Assembly (NCBI GenBank): GCA_963854735.1
Contig: OY978098.1
Location: forward strand, 2,306,001 to 2,370,000
DNA length: 64,000 bases
Source of the DNA: Marvania coccoides
Taxonomy: Eukaryota; Chlorophyta; Trebouxiophyceae; Chlorellales; Chlorellaceae
Direction: 5' to 3'
Made by a program: the position numbers and the translations under genes. This document shows positions 45,101-54,646 of the stretch, one piece after another; within the stretch, counting starts at the first letter, position 1, and each line of letters begins with the position of its first letter. Under the pieces are notes generated by a model that was not told the origin of the DNA, ran no database searches, and worked only from the letters and a program-made list of their open reading frames with translations.

Positions 45101-48100
45101 GAGTTCCGGTACCGTGGACACTAACCAGTCCCATCTGCTCAGGCCCGCAGCCTGCAGCGGCCATGGCCGCTCGCACCAACAACGTCTGGGCCGGGCCATT
45201 GGGTGCGGTCAGCCCACTGCTCCTGCCGTCCTGATTATAGGCAGAACCTACGTAGAATATTTAAATAAAATTACAGAATTTTTCATTGGGGTAAATAAGC
45301 TGAAGCAAAGAAAGTTAAAACTTGCCATGAAGCAGGGCGTGCGCAGCATCCCCAGCGTCGCTGGCGCGCTGCAGCACCATGGAAATGCACGCTTCGCCCC
45401 TTCCATACCCATCTGCGGACGCATCAAATGTCTTTGACCTGCCGTTTGACGACAGCGACCCCAGCTGCGCCAGGTGAACGCTCGTGCTGGAAACCACCAT
45501 CAGGTTGGAACCAGCTGCCAGCGCTGCCGAGGTCTCTCCGTCGTGCAACCCTCGGTGAGCCATGTGGATAGCAACCAGAGACGAAGAGCAGGCGGTGTCC
45601 ATGCCAACGCAAGGGCCTTGCAGCCCAAAGGTATAGGAAACCCTGCCGACTGAAAAGTTAAGGCCGCTGCCAGTCAGTGAGGCGGTGGTGGGCTGCAGCT
45701 GCAGCGCTTCTTGCATCACTTGGTACTCATTCCACACGATGCCGATGTACACGCCGGTGCCAGGCCACAAAGAGGGATCGTCCATCACACCGCCGTCCTC
45801 CAGAGACGCCCAGGATTGCTCCAGAAGAACGCGGCACTGGGGGTCCATGCCGGAAGATTCAGTTTTGGACAGGCGGAACGTGCCCTCGTCAAAGAGTGCC
45901 ACGCCCTCCGCCCAGGCAGCCATTCTCAACGCGCCAGACGCATGGATCTCGGCAGAAGCGCCACCCACGTTCTCCAGGTCCCAGCGCTCTCTGGGCACGG
46001 GACGCACTAGGTCTGCAGCGCCAAAAAATCGCTCTGCCAAGCTGGAGTTGGCATGTTGAGGGGTCGCCGCCGCCAGTCCTGCCCACCCAGTGACAGCGGT
46101 AAGCGGGGAGCTGCTGCTGCTGCTGCTGCTGCCGTAGCCGTGCAAACGTTGGGAAGAAGCAGTTGGCACCATGGCAGCCGAGGCAATATTTTTCGATGGG
46201 TTGGTTGATGCCAGGATGAAGGTGGAAAGCGCATCGATGGTAGGGTAGTCAAAGGTGACAGTCGTTGGGAGCTCCACGGCAAAAAATGCTTGCACAGCGT
46301 TTGACAGTTCTACCGCACCCACAGAGTCGAGCCCAGCTTGCATCAGCGGCTCGCTGGCGTCAACGTCATTGCCCAACACGCCGGCGGCTATCTCCAGCAG
46401 GGCACGCCGCGTGGCCTCTATCGCCGCTGCAGAAGGCGCGGAGCCTCCGTTTGCGGCCAGATCTTGGCCCATGCTTTGGGAGACAAAGCCAGCCAGAGCT
46501 TGGATGGACGGGTGATCAAAAGTGACGGTGGCAGGCAACTCCACGCCAAATGCCGAGCTCACCGCGTTCTTCAACTCAACTGAAGACATCGAATTCAGGC
46601 CAGCTTCCATGAGCGGCTGGTCCAGCGGTACCTCGGCGCCAACAAGCTGGGCAACAACCTCGCGGAGCTGTGTCGTAATTGCCTCCAGGCTGCGGCTGCC
46701 GGATTGCTCCAATTGTTGAGGTGGTGTCGGTGCTGATGCCTGCCAAGCGGGTGCCGTGAATGCCTGTGATTCGGTAGGGAGAGCGGCCCAAGAGGACAAA
46801 GGTGTGAGAGGGTTGCAGCCCACCGCCAGCAGCGACAGACCAGATTCACCCACGATGGAGTGGTCGAAAACGGATCCTGAAGCTGCGACGCAATAAACAT
46901 AAGCTGCCGCCATAACGCGCACTGCGCCAGCTGCGATTCTGCACACCTCGATGGCTCTCGACAAAAGAGGCACAGCAGCATTTGCCTGCAGCATGGACAG
47001 CTGCTGCGACAAATCTGCAACCGCAGGATGCAGCCAATACCCGACATGCTGAAGGGTGTGGGCCAGAATAGAAGCGAACGCCGTGGAAGGGGCGGCAGCA
47101 ACAGGCGGCGGCAAAAGATTGGCAGGCTTGATATGGCTGGTTGAGGGCTGGGTAGGCTTGTAAACGGGAGCGGGAAGGTCTTTTGTGCTAGTTTCGACAA
47201 CAACGCAGAAGCTGGCAGCCATATGGGGACTCTGCTCCCGGGATCCAGGGCCGTACGTTGCAAATGCTATAGATCCAGTGGCTGGATGAATCGTTGCGGA
47301 CAGCTGCATGCTCTGAGCCGCAGGTCCAAGTTGCAATGGCGCTGGGAACGCCGCCTGCCTCACAGCCACCGTGGTGCGCCCTTGAGCCACTGCTCCACCG
47401 CCCAACACGTGCCCAGCGTTGGCTGCTGCCTCCAAGAACAGCGTGTTGGGAGCAACATGCATGCCGTGCACACTGTGGTCAAGCATAAAGTGCATGGCTG
47501 CGCGCCCCAGCGGCGATTCGATGCGAATCTCGCCCTGGCGCAGCAGGGCAAATCGCTGCAGTAGCGGGTGGCAGGTGGCCTGAAACCACATGCGGGAGCG
47601 CTCCCAGTGGTCGATTGATGTCGGTTGGAGGGGCTGGGGGCGATAGGTGGTCACGTGCGCATGGGAGTTGGTGCCCTGGTAAGCAAAAGAGCTGACGGCA
47701 CCCATGGCTTGGCTTCCTCTGCACATGTATTTTTTGTTAACGTAAATTATAAAAAAATTAGTAAATATTTGACATTTTATATTTGCAACAACAAAAAACT
47801 CACACTTGGGCCATTGCGGCAACTTGGCGGCCAACGCTCCACCCGCGAGAATCGGCCTTGGCGGCTTGCGAGCTGAAGATGCTGTTCACGTGTTGATTGA
47901 CGTGGCGAAGGTGTAGCGCATGGTGCGCTCCCTTCTGACCCAGACGGCGCACAAGACTGGCCAGCCCCACAGCGCCTGCAGCAGGCTCGGTGTGCAGCAA
48001 GCGCGATTTGGCAGCTTGCAGCACCAAAGGAGGCCCTTCTCCAGCCTGCAGCACCGCAAACAGCGCGCCAATTTCGATGGGATCGCCTAAAGCGGTTCCC

Positions 48101-49205
48101 GTCCCGTGCAGCTCAGCCACAGCAATGTGCGCTGGGTCGAGACCGCTCACCTCCAGCGTTGCCCGAATCACGGCCTGCTGCGACGGACCGTTGGGCGCCG
48201 TCAGGCTGGAGGACCGCCCGTCTTGGTTGACTCCAGTGCCAGCCAACACAGCCACAGGGGCGCGGCCTCCATCCTTCTGTGTGTCTTCGACCGCTGTCTC
48301 CAGCAGGTGCACAACACACGCCTCTCCGCGCATGTAGCCATCCGCAGACGCGTCCAGAGTCTTGCACCGGCCATCCGCAGTGAGCATCCCCGCCTTTGAC
48401 AGCACGGCGGTGGTCTCAGCGCGGATGGTGAGGTTGACTCCACACACTAGCGCTCGCGGGCAGCCGCCAGGGATGAAACTGGTGGCTGCGAGGTGCGAAC
48501 CGACCAGGGACGAAGAGCACGCGGTATCAATGCTTGTGGAGGGCCCTTTGAGGCCCAGTGTGAAGGAAATGCGGCCGCAAACCACGCTGAGAGTACCGGA
48601 AGTTGCGGTGTAGGCGGTCATTCCCTGGCTGGCAGTATTGAGGTAGTACTCGTTGTAGCTGATGCCAACAGTGACCGCCACAGCTTGCGCCATCTCTCCC
48701 TCCAGCGAATCGCCCCGCAGGCTGCTCCGCAGCGCCTCCCAAGACCCCTCCAGCACAAGCCGCTGCTGGGCGTCCATGGCGTGCGCCTCCTGCGCCGAGA
48801 TCCCGAAGAACGCGTGATCAAACATCTCTGCCCCGTCGATGAAACTCCCGAAGCGCTTGTTCAGTGTGCCGTGCTCAAGCCAGCCAACGTCAACATCCCA
48901 GCGATTGGCGGGGACCTGCATGGCCGCATCGCCGCACGCCGCCTCCTGCGGGCCCCTCCATGCAGTGCCGGGAATCAGAATCACGGGGCGGGGCGGCGCA
49001 GAGACTGCCAGAGCCTTGCCCACCGTCTGCAAACATGATTTTTAAAAGGAGTTTAAGGCAATCTTTAAAAGAGGAGATGAGCAAAATTTGAATGGGTATT
49101 CACCGTCTCGTCCATGTATTCATCGTCGCTTTCCAGAAAATCATCAATTTCATCAGGCGTGAGGCCGAAGCCATAGGCCGCAATGCTGTCACCGAGGCTG
49201 CCCAT
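18119..49205 (-). CDS. giant AT-less modular type I polyketide synthase, six modules plus thioesterase
   Basis: Sixteen exons join to 24,099 nt, exactly in frame, giving 8,032 residues. The exons are 49205-49104, 49026-47804, 47718-45326, 45247-45011, 44934-42883, 42775-41231, 41107-40170, 40077-38421, 38323-36887, 36792-34388, 34285-33095, 27458-23969, 23837-22812, 22705-21417, 21338-19904 and 19797-18119. Six ketosynthases (KS) all keep the Cys-His-His triad. There are six dehydratase regions (two degraded), five ketoreductases, nine acyl carrier domains and a C-terminal thioesterase. No acyltransferase, enoylreductase, methyltransferase or loading domain is visible, so malonyl loading must be in trans, as reported for some other green algal PKSs. 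The protein starts with a short acidic segment ([15 protein letters not shown]) before KS1, which might dock to an upstream partner. Intron 11 holds a 5.5-kb transposon. Introns 3, 8 and 15 use GC donors. The product is unknown. Confidence 0.93.
18370..23340 (-). other. PKS module 6: KS-dead DH-KR-ACP, then thioesterase
   Basis: KS6 has [17 protein letters not shown] and FGHTEGTAG. The DH has lost both catalytic residues: His is Leu in FLWDLQAFG, and the HPA-x-x-D half reads [11 protein letters not shown] has VTGGLGGLG and [10 protein letters not shown]. The carrier serine is S7607 ([10 protein letters not shown]). The thioesterase is GrsT-like ([15 protein letters not shown]) with C7767 in GTCLGA in place of Ser, D7902 and H7930. 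About 100 residues of Gly/Ser/Ala-rich tail end in a hydrophobic segment, [14 protein letters not shown]. Confidence 0.85.
19804..19838. repeat. GAAA microsatellite in PKS intron 15
   Basis: This short AAAG repeat in the last PKS intron is of the same type as the longer tract in the neighbouring SDR intron. Confidence 0.85.
27508..27516. repeat. left 9-bp target-site duplication
   Basis: The sequence is TTATAGTAT, identical to 33051-33059 on the far side of the element. Confidence 0.9.
27517..27550 (+). repeat. left terminal inverted repeat
   Basis: Thirty-four bases starting GCAAGAACACGA and then a 22-bp core beginning TCACTGGGCC, which is repeated exactly and inverted at 33017-33038. Confidence 0.9.
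27668..29145 (+). CDS. YqaJ-type PD-(D/E)XK nuclease carried by the transposon
   Basis: A 468-residue protein in two exons (27668-27970, 28042-29145). The N-terminal half matches the YqaJ/lambda-exonuclease-like fold: an early block [18 protein letters not shown], then SASMDYW with D129 and ILEVKAP with E144 and K146, the metal and catalytic triad of PD-(D/E)XK nucleases, followed by a Gln-containing helix ([11 protein letters not shown]). Family members resect double-stranded DNA ends in phage recombination. The C-terminal ~250 residues, including a basic patch [12 protein letters not shown], match nothing I know and may bind DNA or a partner. It starts 117 bp inside the left terminal repeat. 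A role in transposition is inference. Confidence 0.82.
29146..29772. other. non-coding spacer between the two convergent transposon genes
   Basis: 627 bp of AT-rich sequence that must hold both 3' ends. No gene or obvious repeat is seen. Confidence 0.6.
29773..32743 (-). CDS. MULE transposase with two SWIM zinc fingers
   Basis: An 833-residue protein from five exons (32743-32705, 32583-32209, 32141-31644, 31516-30685, 30530-29773). After a FAR1/WRKY-GCM1-like Cys/His N-terminal region comes the MULE DDE core: D255 in FMDATYG, D316 in MIDKSP, the C335-x-x-H338 of LCIFHAM, and E440 in NNLAES. Two SWIM motifs follow: C543-x-C-x5-C-x-H553 and C619-x-C-x8-C-x-H632. The C-terminal ~150 residues are Arg/Gly-rich and end in [15 protein letters not shown] transposases cut and paste DNA between terminal repeats in the nucleus. 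The first, 13-codon exon ([13 protein letters not shown]) is the least certain part of the model. Confidence 0.87.
33017..33050 (-). repeat. right terminal inverted repeat
   Basis: Read on the minus strand it begins GCACGGGGCCTC and then the same 22-bp core as the left end. The 273 bp between it and the transposase ATG presumably contain the transposase promoter. Confidence 0.9.
33051..33059. repeat. right 9-bp target-site duplication
   Basis: TTATAGTAT, identical to 27508-27516. Confidence 0.9.
33290..37260 (-). other. PKS module 4: KS-degraded DH-KR-ACP
   Basis: KS4 has [17 protein letters not shown] and YGHTEGTAG. The DH-like region keeps a His and Gly ([11 protein letters not shown]), but its Pro is shifted and no second-half Asp motif is visible, so it is probably inactive. 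KR is split by intron 10 (VVGGTK|GLGLEYS) and has [10 protein letters not shown], with no Asp at the B-type position. The carrier motif is [11 protein letters not shown]. Confidence 0.8.
37300..41430 (-). other. PKS module 3: KS-DH-KR-ACP
   Basis: KS3 reads [18 protein letters not shown] and [11 protein letters not shown] is intact by motif ([10 protein letters not shown] and [10 protein letters not shown]). KR reads VTGGLGGIG across intron 8 (a GC-AG intron) and [10 protein letters not shown], with an Asp in LLQDGV suggesting a B-type ketoreductase. One carrier domain ([10 protein letters not shown]) follows. Confidence 0.85.
41460..46200 (-). other. PKS module 2: KS-DH-KR-ACP-ACP
   Basis: KS2 has [17 protein letters not shown] and FGHTEGTAG, spread over exons 3-5. 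The DH keeps its His, but Gly in HxxxG is replaced by Asn ([10 protein letters not shown]); the Asp half reads [10 protein letters not shown]. The KR has ITGGMGALG and catalytic ATYAAAN. An Arg/Gly-rich linker ([15 protein letters not shown]) separates KR from two carrier domains, with motifs [10 protein letters not shown] and [10 protein letters not shown]. Confidence 0.85.
46200..49026 (-). other. PKS module 1: KS-DH-ACP-ACP
   Basis: KS1 spans residues ~40-465 with C204, H341 and H379. The DH has H523 in [10 protein letters not shown] and D677 in [10 protein letters not shown], so both catalytic halves are present. Two carrier domains follow with serines S818 and S907. No ketoreductase Rossmann motif occurs between DH and ACP, so a DH is present without a KR in the same module. 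The domain starts directly after a 40-residue acidic leader, with no loading unit. Confidence 0.85.
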
Positions 49206-49752
49206 TCAAATTCACCCTGCGAGGGGAGGGGATAAAAACACAAGCGACGCACAAAAAATTAATTGAACTCCACCTTTTATTTGTTTGAAACAGCCCTCTA
49301 CCAACGGCTGCCAGTTTTTTTTGTGTTTTAATATAATATTAAATATTAATTAGATGCAAAGCAGAAGGCAACCGAACAGAAGCTAGCACGCAATTTTCAG
49401 ATCGAAATCGCTAGCAACCGATTTTCTGTTTTTTTTCAGGCATCAAGGACGTTTTAGAGGTAAAGATTGCGCTGGTGCGTGACAGGAAGAGGACTGGTCA
49501 AACTTTTGCACTTTCTTCCTGTTTAAATTGGGGAAAACAATGCGTTTTAAATGCCTGAAATAGTTGGCAATGGTTCGGCTGATGGCGCAACAGTTGCAGG
49601 AGCCAGCGCCGGCAGCGGAACAAGGAACAGCTCATCTATATCTTTTCCCGTCATGGTTATTCCATTTATTTAATTTTACACCATTGTGCACTCATTTCTC
49701 CTCTGTTCTAATATTCATAATTTCCATCACGAAACACAAAATACCTCAGGCA
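49206..49752. promoter_or_regulatory. spacer upstream of the PKS
   Basis: 547 bp between the PKS start and the stop codon of mitochondrial uL2, both on the minus strand. It should contain the PKS promoter and the uL2 3' UTR. It is AT-rich with no recognisable gene. Confidence 0.5.
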
Positions 49753-50966
49753 CTACCGCTTGGCCTTGTGTCTGGACACCCAGATCATTGAGTTTGAGCG
49801 AGACTTCTTGCGAGTGCGGTAACCCTTCGTAGGCTTGCCCCACGGCGTCTGCGAGATGCGGCCCTTGGATTTTCCACGGCCACCACCGTGCGGGTGATCC
49901 ACGCAATTCATGGCAACACCTCTCACGCTGGGCCGCCGCCCCATCCACCTGCTGGCTCCCGCTTTTCCGAGCTTCCTGTTCTTGTGCTGCGGGTTGGACA
50001 GCGTGCCCACCGTGGCCACGCACTTCAGCAGCACCAGCCGCTGCTCCCCCGATGGCAGCCGCACCACAGCGTACCCGTCATCGCCTTTCTTAATCAGCGT
50101 GCACGACGTGCCTGCTGCGCGGGCCAGCTGGCCGCCCTGCCCCGGGCGCAGCTCCACGTTGTGGATCTGCATGCCGATGGGGATGGCGGCCAGCGGCAGC
50201 GTGCTGCCGGGGCGAATGGGCGCGTCCACGCCGCACTTCACCTCATCGCCAGCTGTCACTCCCTGCGGGGCCAGCATGTAGCTGTACTGCTTCTTCAGAG
50301 GCGTGCCTTCAGGCACCTCGTGCTTCACCAGCGCAATGCGGGCAGAGCGGTTGGGGTCGTACTCAATTCTCTCCACCACGCCCACGGGCGTTGAGGCCGG
50401 GCGTTTGAAGTCTATGAGGCGGTAGACGCGCCTATGGCCGCCGCCACGGTGGCGGCTGGTGATGCGGCCGTGGCTGTTGCGGCCGCCAGACTTTCTCAAG
50501 CCCTGGGTGAGGGGCTTGAAGGGGCCGTCCTTCCACAAATCCCTGCGGCTGGTGATGATGCGGCCGCGCAGCCCAGGCGTGGTGGGCTTGTACACCTTCA
50601 TGCCATTGCTGCGGGAGTTGCTGCTGGCTGCGCGGGACAGCAGCGTGCGCCAGGGCTGCCAGGCTGCAGAGAGAGAACATTGGACAATTTTGGCATAGAA
50701 AATTGGAAGGTTGGGCGAGCGATTGGAAGATGGGGTTTGCTACCTTCTGTAAACGCATTAGCTGCACTAGTGCTGCAAAGCGATGACGACGCTAGTCGAT
50801 CCATCACAGCCTGCAAAAGTTGAGAAACATTAAAAAGCAAATTATTACCAGCGTGGCCAAAAGCGCGAGGCTGAATAGCTACATAATCTACGAGCTGTGT
50901 TCTCACTGCTGTATTTTGGGGCGAGCTCAGCGCCCGGAGAGGCGCTTGCAATAATCGCCGCAACAT
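49753..50966 (-). CDS. MRPL2: mitochondrial large-subunit ribosomal protein uL2m
   Basis: A 345-residue protein from three exons (50966-50907, 50810-50744, 50663-49753). The bacterial-type uL2 core starts MKVYKPTTPGLRGR and ends with the conserved VDHPHGGGRGKSKGRISQTP and WGKPTKGYRTRKK blocks near the peptidyl-transferase centre. The first ~60 residues (MLRRLLQAPLRALSSPQNTA and on) form an Arg/Ser/Ala-rich amphipathic presequence lacking acidic residues at its start, so mitochondrial import is more likely than plastid. Plastid uL2 is normally encoded in the plastid genome, which supports the same reading. Confidence 0.92.
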
Positions 50967-51923
50967 AAATATAATTCTATTGTTTCCTGCTCATGGGTTT
51001 CTTGGTAAATGTACTAGATCTTAGTAAATTGAATTGGATTTTAATATAAAATAAAATTGAAGTGAGGGTGAAATGATGAAGGGTAAAAAAAATGGGATGG
51101 AAAAGTGAAATCGCAGTCATAGCGGCTTATTATGGCTTATTATAAACATATAAACAACCGAGAAGTAACATATCGACATGTGATTGTGTTTAGCCACTGG
51201 CCGACGTCCTGCGGTAGCTGGCTCTAAGAGTTGTTCCATGGGGTTTCTGTTTTTTTTCTAGTTTTTTCAGAGATAGAGCCTTTCCCCGTCTATTTTCCTG
51301 CTCGTTAATGCAACTCAAGTATACAAATTTTTAATTCAGGTTTATCTCCTAATTCTTAAACCTGTTTATAACCAACATCACCTTTTTGGCTCCCTGCCCT
51401 GCCGGCGTGCCAGTGCACTGCTCTCCCAGGTTTTTGCACACGCCAGCAACGCGTACTCTTATGTCGAACTGAATGGATGATCTGTTGAAAGGGGTATCAA
51501 GTATACGGTATCATTATGCCTGGGCTGGCAAATTGACGGTGACGCTTTCAGGCAATTGTGCAAATCACGGCGAGGTTTCTTTTATTTTTTTACATCAGGA
51601 AAAATCCCACGTGCTTTAGAACATGGAAATGCATCACGGTTAAGAATAAAACGAGTTCTGTACAAAAGTAGGCCATCAAAGGCCGAGTCTTTCACTAAGG
51701 TTCACAATGGGTATATGTGCCTCCCTTGCGGAGGGGGAAAATAAAAACGAATACGTAAGAAAGTAGAAAATAGTGGTTGGTTGATTTATGTGTGGTGTTT
51801 ATAGACTGCAGGATGGATAAACGATAGGTGATGGGCATAATGAATGAATTAATTAAGGCGGCAGCACCCCTTTTGGGGCCTTTGAGGGAGAATCTACGGG
51901 GCAGTTTAATACGTTAGCGCCCG
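50967..51923. other. 957-bp intergenic region
   Basis: AT-rich sequence between two minus-strand genes. I looked for tRNA, small RNA and coding signals and saw none I can support. A 62-codon open frame (51556-51744) has no gene-like features. Confidence 0.6.
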
Positions 51924-54139
51924 TTAAGAGTCAGCAGACTGGGCGGAAGCCACGGTGTCGCGCTTGAGCTGCTTTCCGGCGCCTGCAGGGAAACAAACAC
52001 AGAATAATAAACGGAGAGAACCTAGCTGAACACGAAATTCATAGCTGACCGCAATATATAAATACAGTTAGCCAAAAATGCAGAAACACTCACGGAGGAG
52101 GGATCCCCAGGTCCTGGGGTCGAGGAAGATGTTGGTAACGGGGGTGTTGATGAAGGTCATCTCCATGGAGCGGCGCCACACCCGGGGGTCGGTCTGAGCA
52201 GCAGTCATCAGCAGGTCGGTGACCATCTTGACTTCTTGAGAAGGGGGATCCACGGTCTCGCTCACGGTGGAGGGGTACCTGCATTCAGTTTTCGGGGAAG
52301 CAAGAGAGCAAAGTAAAAGGCCAAATATACAACCTAATGCATGAAAAATACCATACCTCAGGTCACCGCGCGTGTTGACGTTCCACGCGTACTCGAGGTT
52401 CTTGATGAGCGCCGGCTGGAAGGCGGCGCCGATGGTGGCCAGCGCGTTGTCGCGCTCGTACTGGAAGATTTTCCCAGCAGCAGCCTGATCAAGCATCTTT
52501 TCCAGCAGCACGATGCTCACGGAGCTGGCAGCGATGCCCTGGCATGCGCAAGAAACATTGCCAGGCGATGAAAAACCGTTAATCAGAGCAAAGCACTACG
52601 AGCACACAATGATTCCTTACCAGGCCGTACAGGGAGTTCATGCGCATCACACTGTCACCCACGGCCAGCAGTCCGCGGGGCATGTCGATCTCGTGGTAGC
52701 ACACCATCTCGTTACGGTTGCCGACGTACTTGGCAACTGCGAAACCAAAAAAGCAATGCGTATGTCTATTTGAATTGCATTGGCAGAGGAGTTTTGAAAC
52801 CTCCAAAATATAATTATCTAAGAACTCGCCGTCGCTGACGGGCTCGCACTGGCGGAGGATGTTGTACAGCATGGGGTCCGGCAGAGACTTGGTGAACTCC
52901 AGGAAGCCCTCCTCGGTGGGAATCGGCCCCACGCCGCCCCACTCCCCCAGGAGCACCTGCCAGCAGTCGTCCTCGGCGGGTAGCAGCGAGCCATACTTGT
53001 TGCCGTTGGGCATGGATTTGCAGGTCAGCATGATCCAGTCGTTGTTCTTCTCCCAGTCCTTGGGCCGCCGGACGATGCGGCTGGCAGATGCCACGTTGGG
53101 ATTAACCACCACCATGCGGGGCTTGGGCAGCCGGTGCGCAGCCAGCTTGTCGGCGGTGGTGGAGGTCCGGCCGCTGGCGTCGACGACCAGAGTGGCATTG
53201 ATCTCGGACTGGTCGCCCAGCATCACCCCTATGAATCGAAACAACGATAAAATCGAATCAACTGCATGTTGTAAATGTCTTTTGGGCTTATACGATAAAA
53301 ATAAAACTTGCCAGTGACGGTGTTGCCCTCCCACAGAAAATCCTTGACGCTGCCTTTGATGAGCTCAAGGGTGCCAGCCTCAAACCCTTCCTTCAGAACC
53401 CGGTCCCTGATGCGCTCCTCCAAGAACCTCCTGCTCACGCCGAGACCCTGCGGGGTGATAATAAAGACGGTAAGTTTGACGCGATAAACAGGTAAGTACG
53501 AGCCGACAAAGCTCCTCCTCGCCTTGATGCCTGACTCCACCCTAGGGTACTCGCGATCGTAGTCAAAGTAGTACATCTGCTTGCACATGTCAAAGCCCAC
53601 ACCGCCAGCTGCAATGGTCTACATGTCGAGAAATGAAAAGTCTTCACAACAAGCATGCTGTTGAACTGGTGAAAGATGAGGGAGGGACTCTACCTCATCG
53701 CGGAAACCAGGCAGCAGCGTATCCAGAGCTTCGACCGAGCCGCCCAGGAGCTGGTGGGGCTGCCTCGTCTGGGGAACGCCACGGCGTCTGCGTGCGCTCT
53801 GCATAATTTGTTAACAAGGGACATTAACTGGTGTTTAATGCCCAGTAAAGCCTATAAAAAACTTAATATCATTGTCAGCATGCTCACCTCTTCAAAAGTT
53901 TCGCCCTCAATGCGACCATTGGTGATGTCGTCCCGCTCAACCATCAGAACTTTGTTGTAGCGCCTGCTGAGCACATTGGCCGCCAGCAGCCCAGCAATGC
54001 CACCACCAATGATAATGGCATCAGGGCGAGAGCCCTCGTACTTGCAATAGATGCGAGCGGTGCGGGGCGACCGAGAAAGGGGGCGCATGCTGGAGCGGCC
54101 CCCGAGGAGGGTGGTGTGGCGAACACTGGACTGCATCAT
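51924..54139 (-). CDS. plastid-type FAD-dependent oxidoreductase (PHBH-like fold)
   Basis: A 534-residue protein from eight exons: 54139-53888, 53798-53694, 53618-53312, 53228-52830, 52736-52621, 52538-52357, 52278-52094 and 51982-51924. After an Arg/Ser-rich transit-like leader comes the FAD motif IIIGGGIAGLLAANVLSR. Then GVPQTRQPHQLL, GVSRRFLEERIRDRV, the second FAD motif VVDASGRTS and the third, AVGDSVMRMNSLYGLGI, follow in the order usual for flavin monooxygenases and geranylgeranyl-reductase relatives. The substrate is unknown. Two introns (53311-53229 and 52829-52737) use GC donors. A 60- or 75-nt in-frame stretch around 53457-53530 may be an extra intron. It lies 2.7 kb upstream of the PKS gene's start, but a tailoring role is only a possibility. 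Confidence 0.8.
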
Positions 54140-54646
54140 GGCTGAAATTAAGCCTTTCGCAGGCTCTAAAGATCAAATTAAATGTTTTCAACTAGTCGAT
54201 GCGAAACCACCGAGGAGCTTGATTTGGGGGAAGAAACTGCCCATTGATTTTGTTCACAATGGGGGAAGAGCAAATATTCAAAGTAATGGACCCTGCCTTG
54301 CCGAACTGACGTGCGCAAGAAAATATTAAATTAAATATTACGATATTTAAAAGATAAACATATCATTACCATGCGCATATGCGAAAGCTGCTGGTAGAAA
54401 CGCCCCGTCGCCTCCTCAACTGTACAGATGAAAAATAGCAAAAATAATCAAGAATTGACAACTTTTGGTCTAAGAGGTCTTCCGTATCATTTCCTGCCAA
54501 CAGCGCATTATTACAGCATCAAGATACATTGTACAATAGGCCAGCTACCGCTTTGGCATTGGCAGACAACATTTAGGATAATTTTGAAACCTATATTATC
54601 TAATCCTGGTTCTAAAATAACAGAAAGCGCCATTTTACACGAATTT
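54140..54646. other. 507-bp intergenic region
   Basis: AT-rich, with no supported gene, repeat or RNA. Confidence 0.55.

Noticed and set aside
50967..51923. tRNA or other structured RNA gene in the long spacer
   Set aside because: No cloverleaf with conserved T-loop and acceptor pairing could be found by eye.
16760..54139. A biosynthetic gene cluster made of SDR, PKS and FAD oxidoreductase
   Set aside because: Mitochondrial uL2 lies between the PKS and the oxidoreductase, and the SDR has no polyketide-specific features; adjacency alone is weak evidence in an algal genome.
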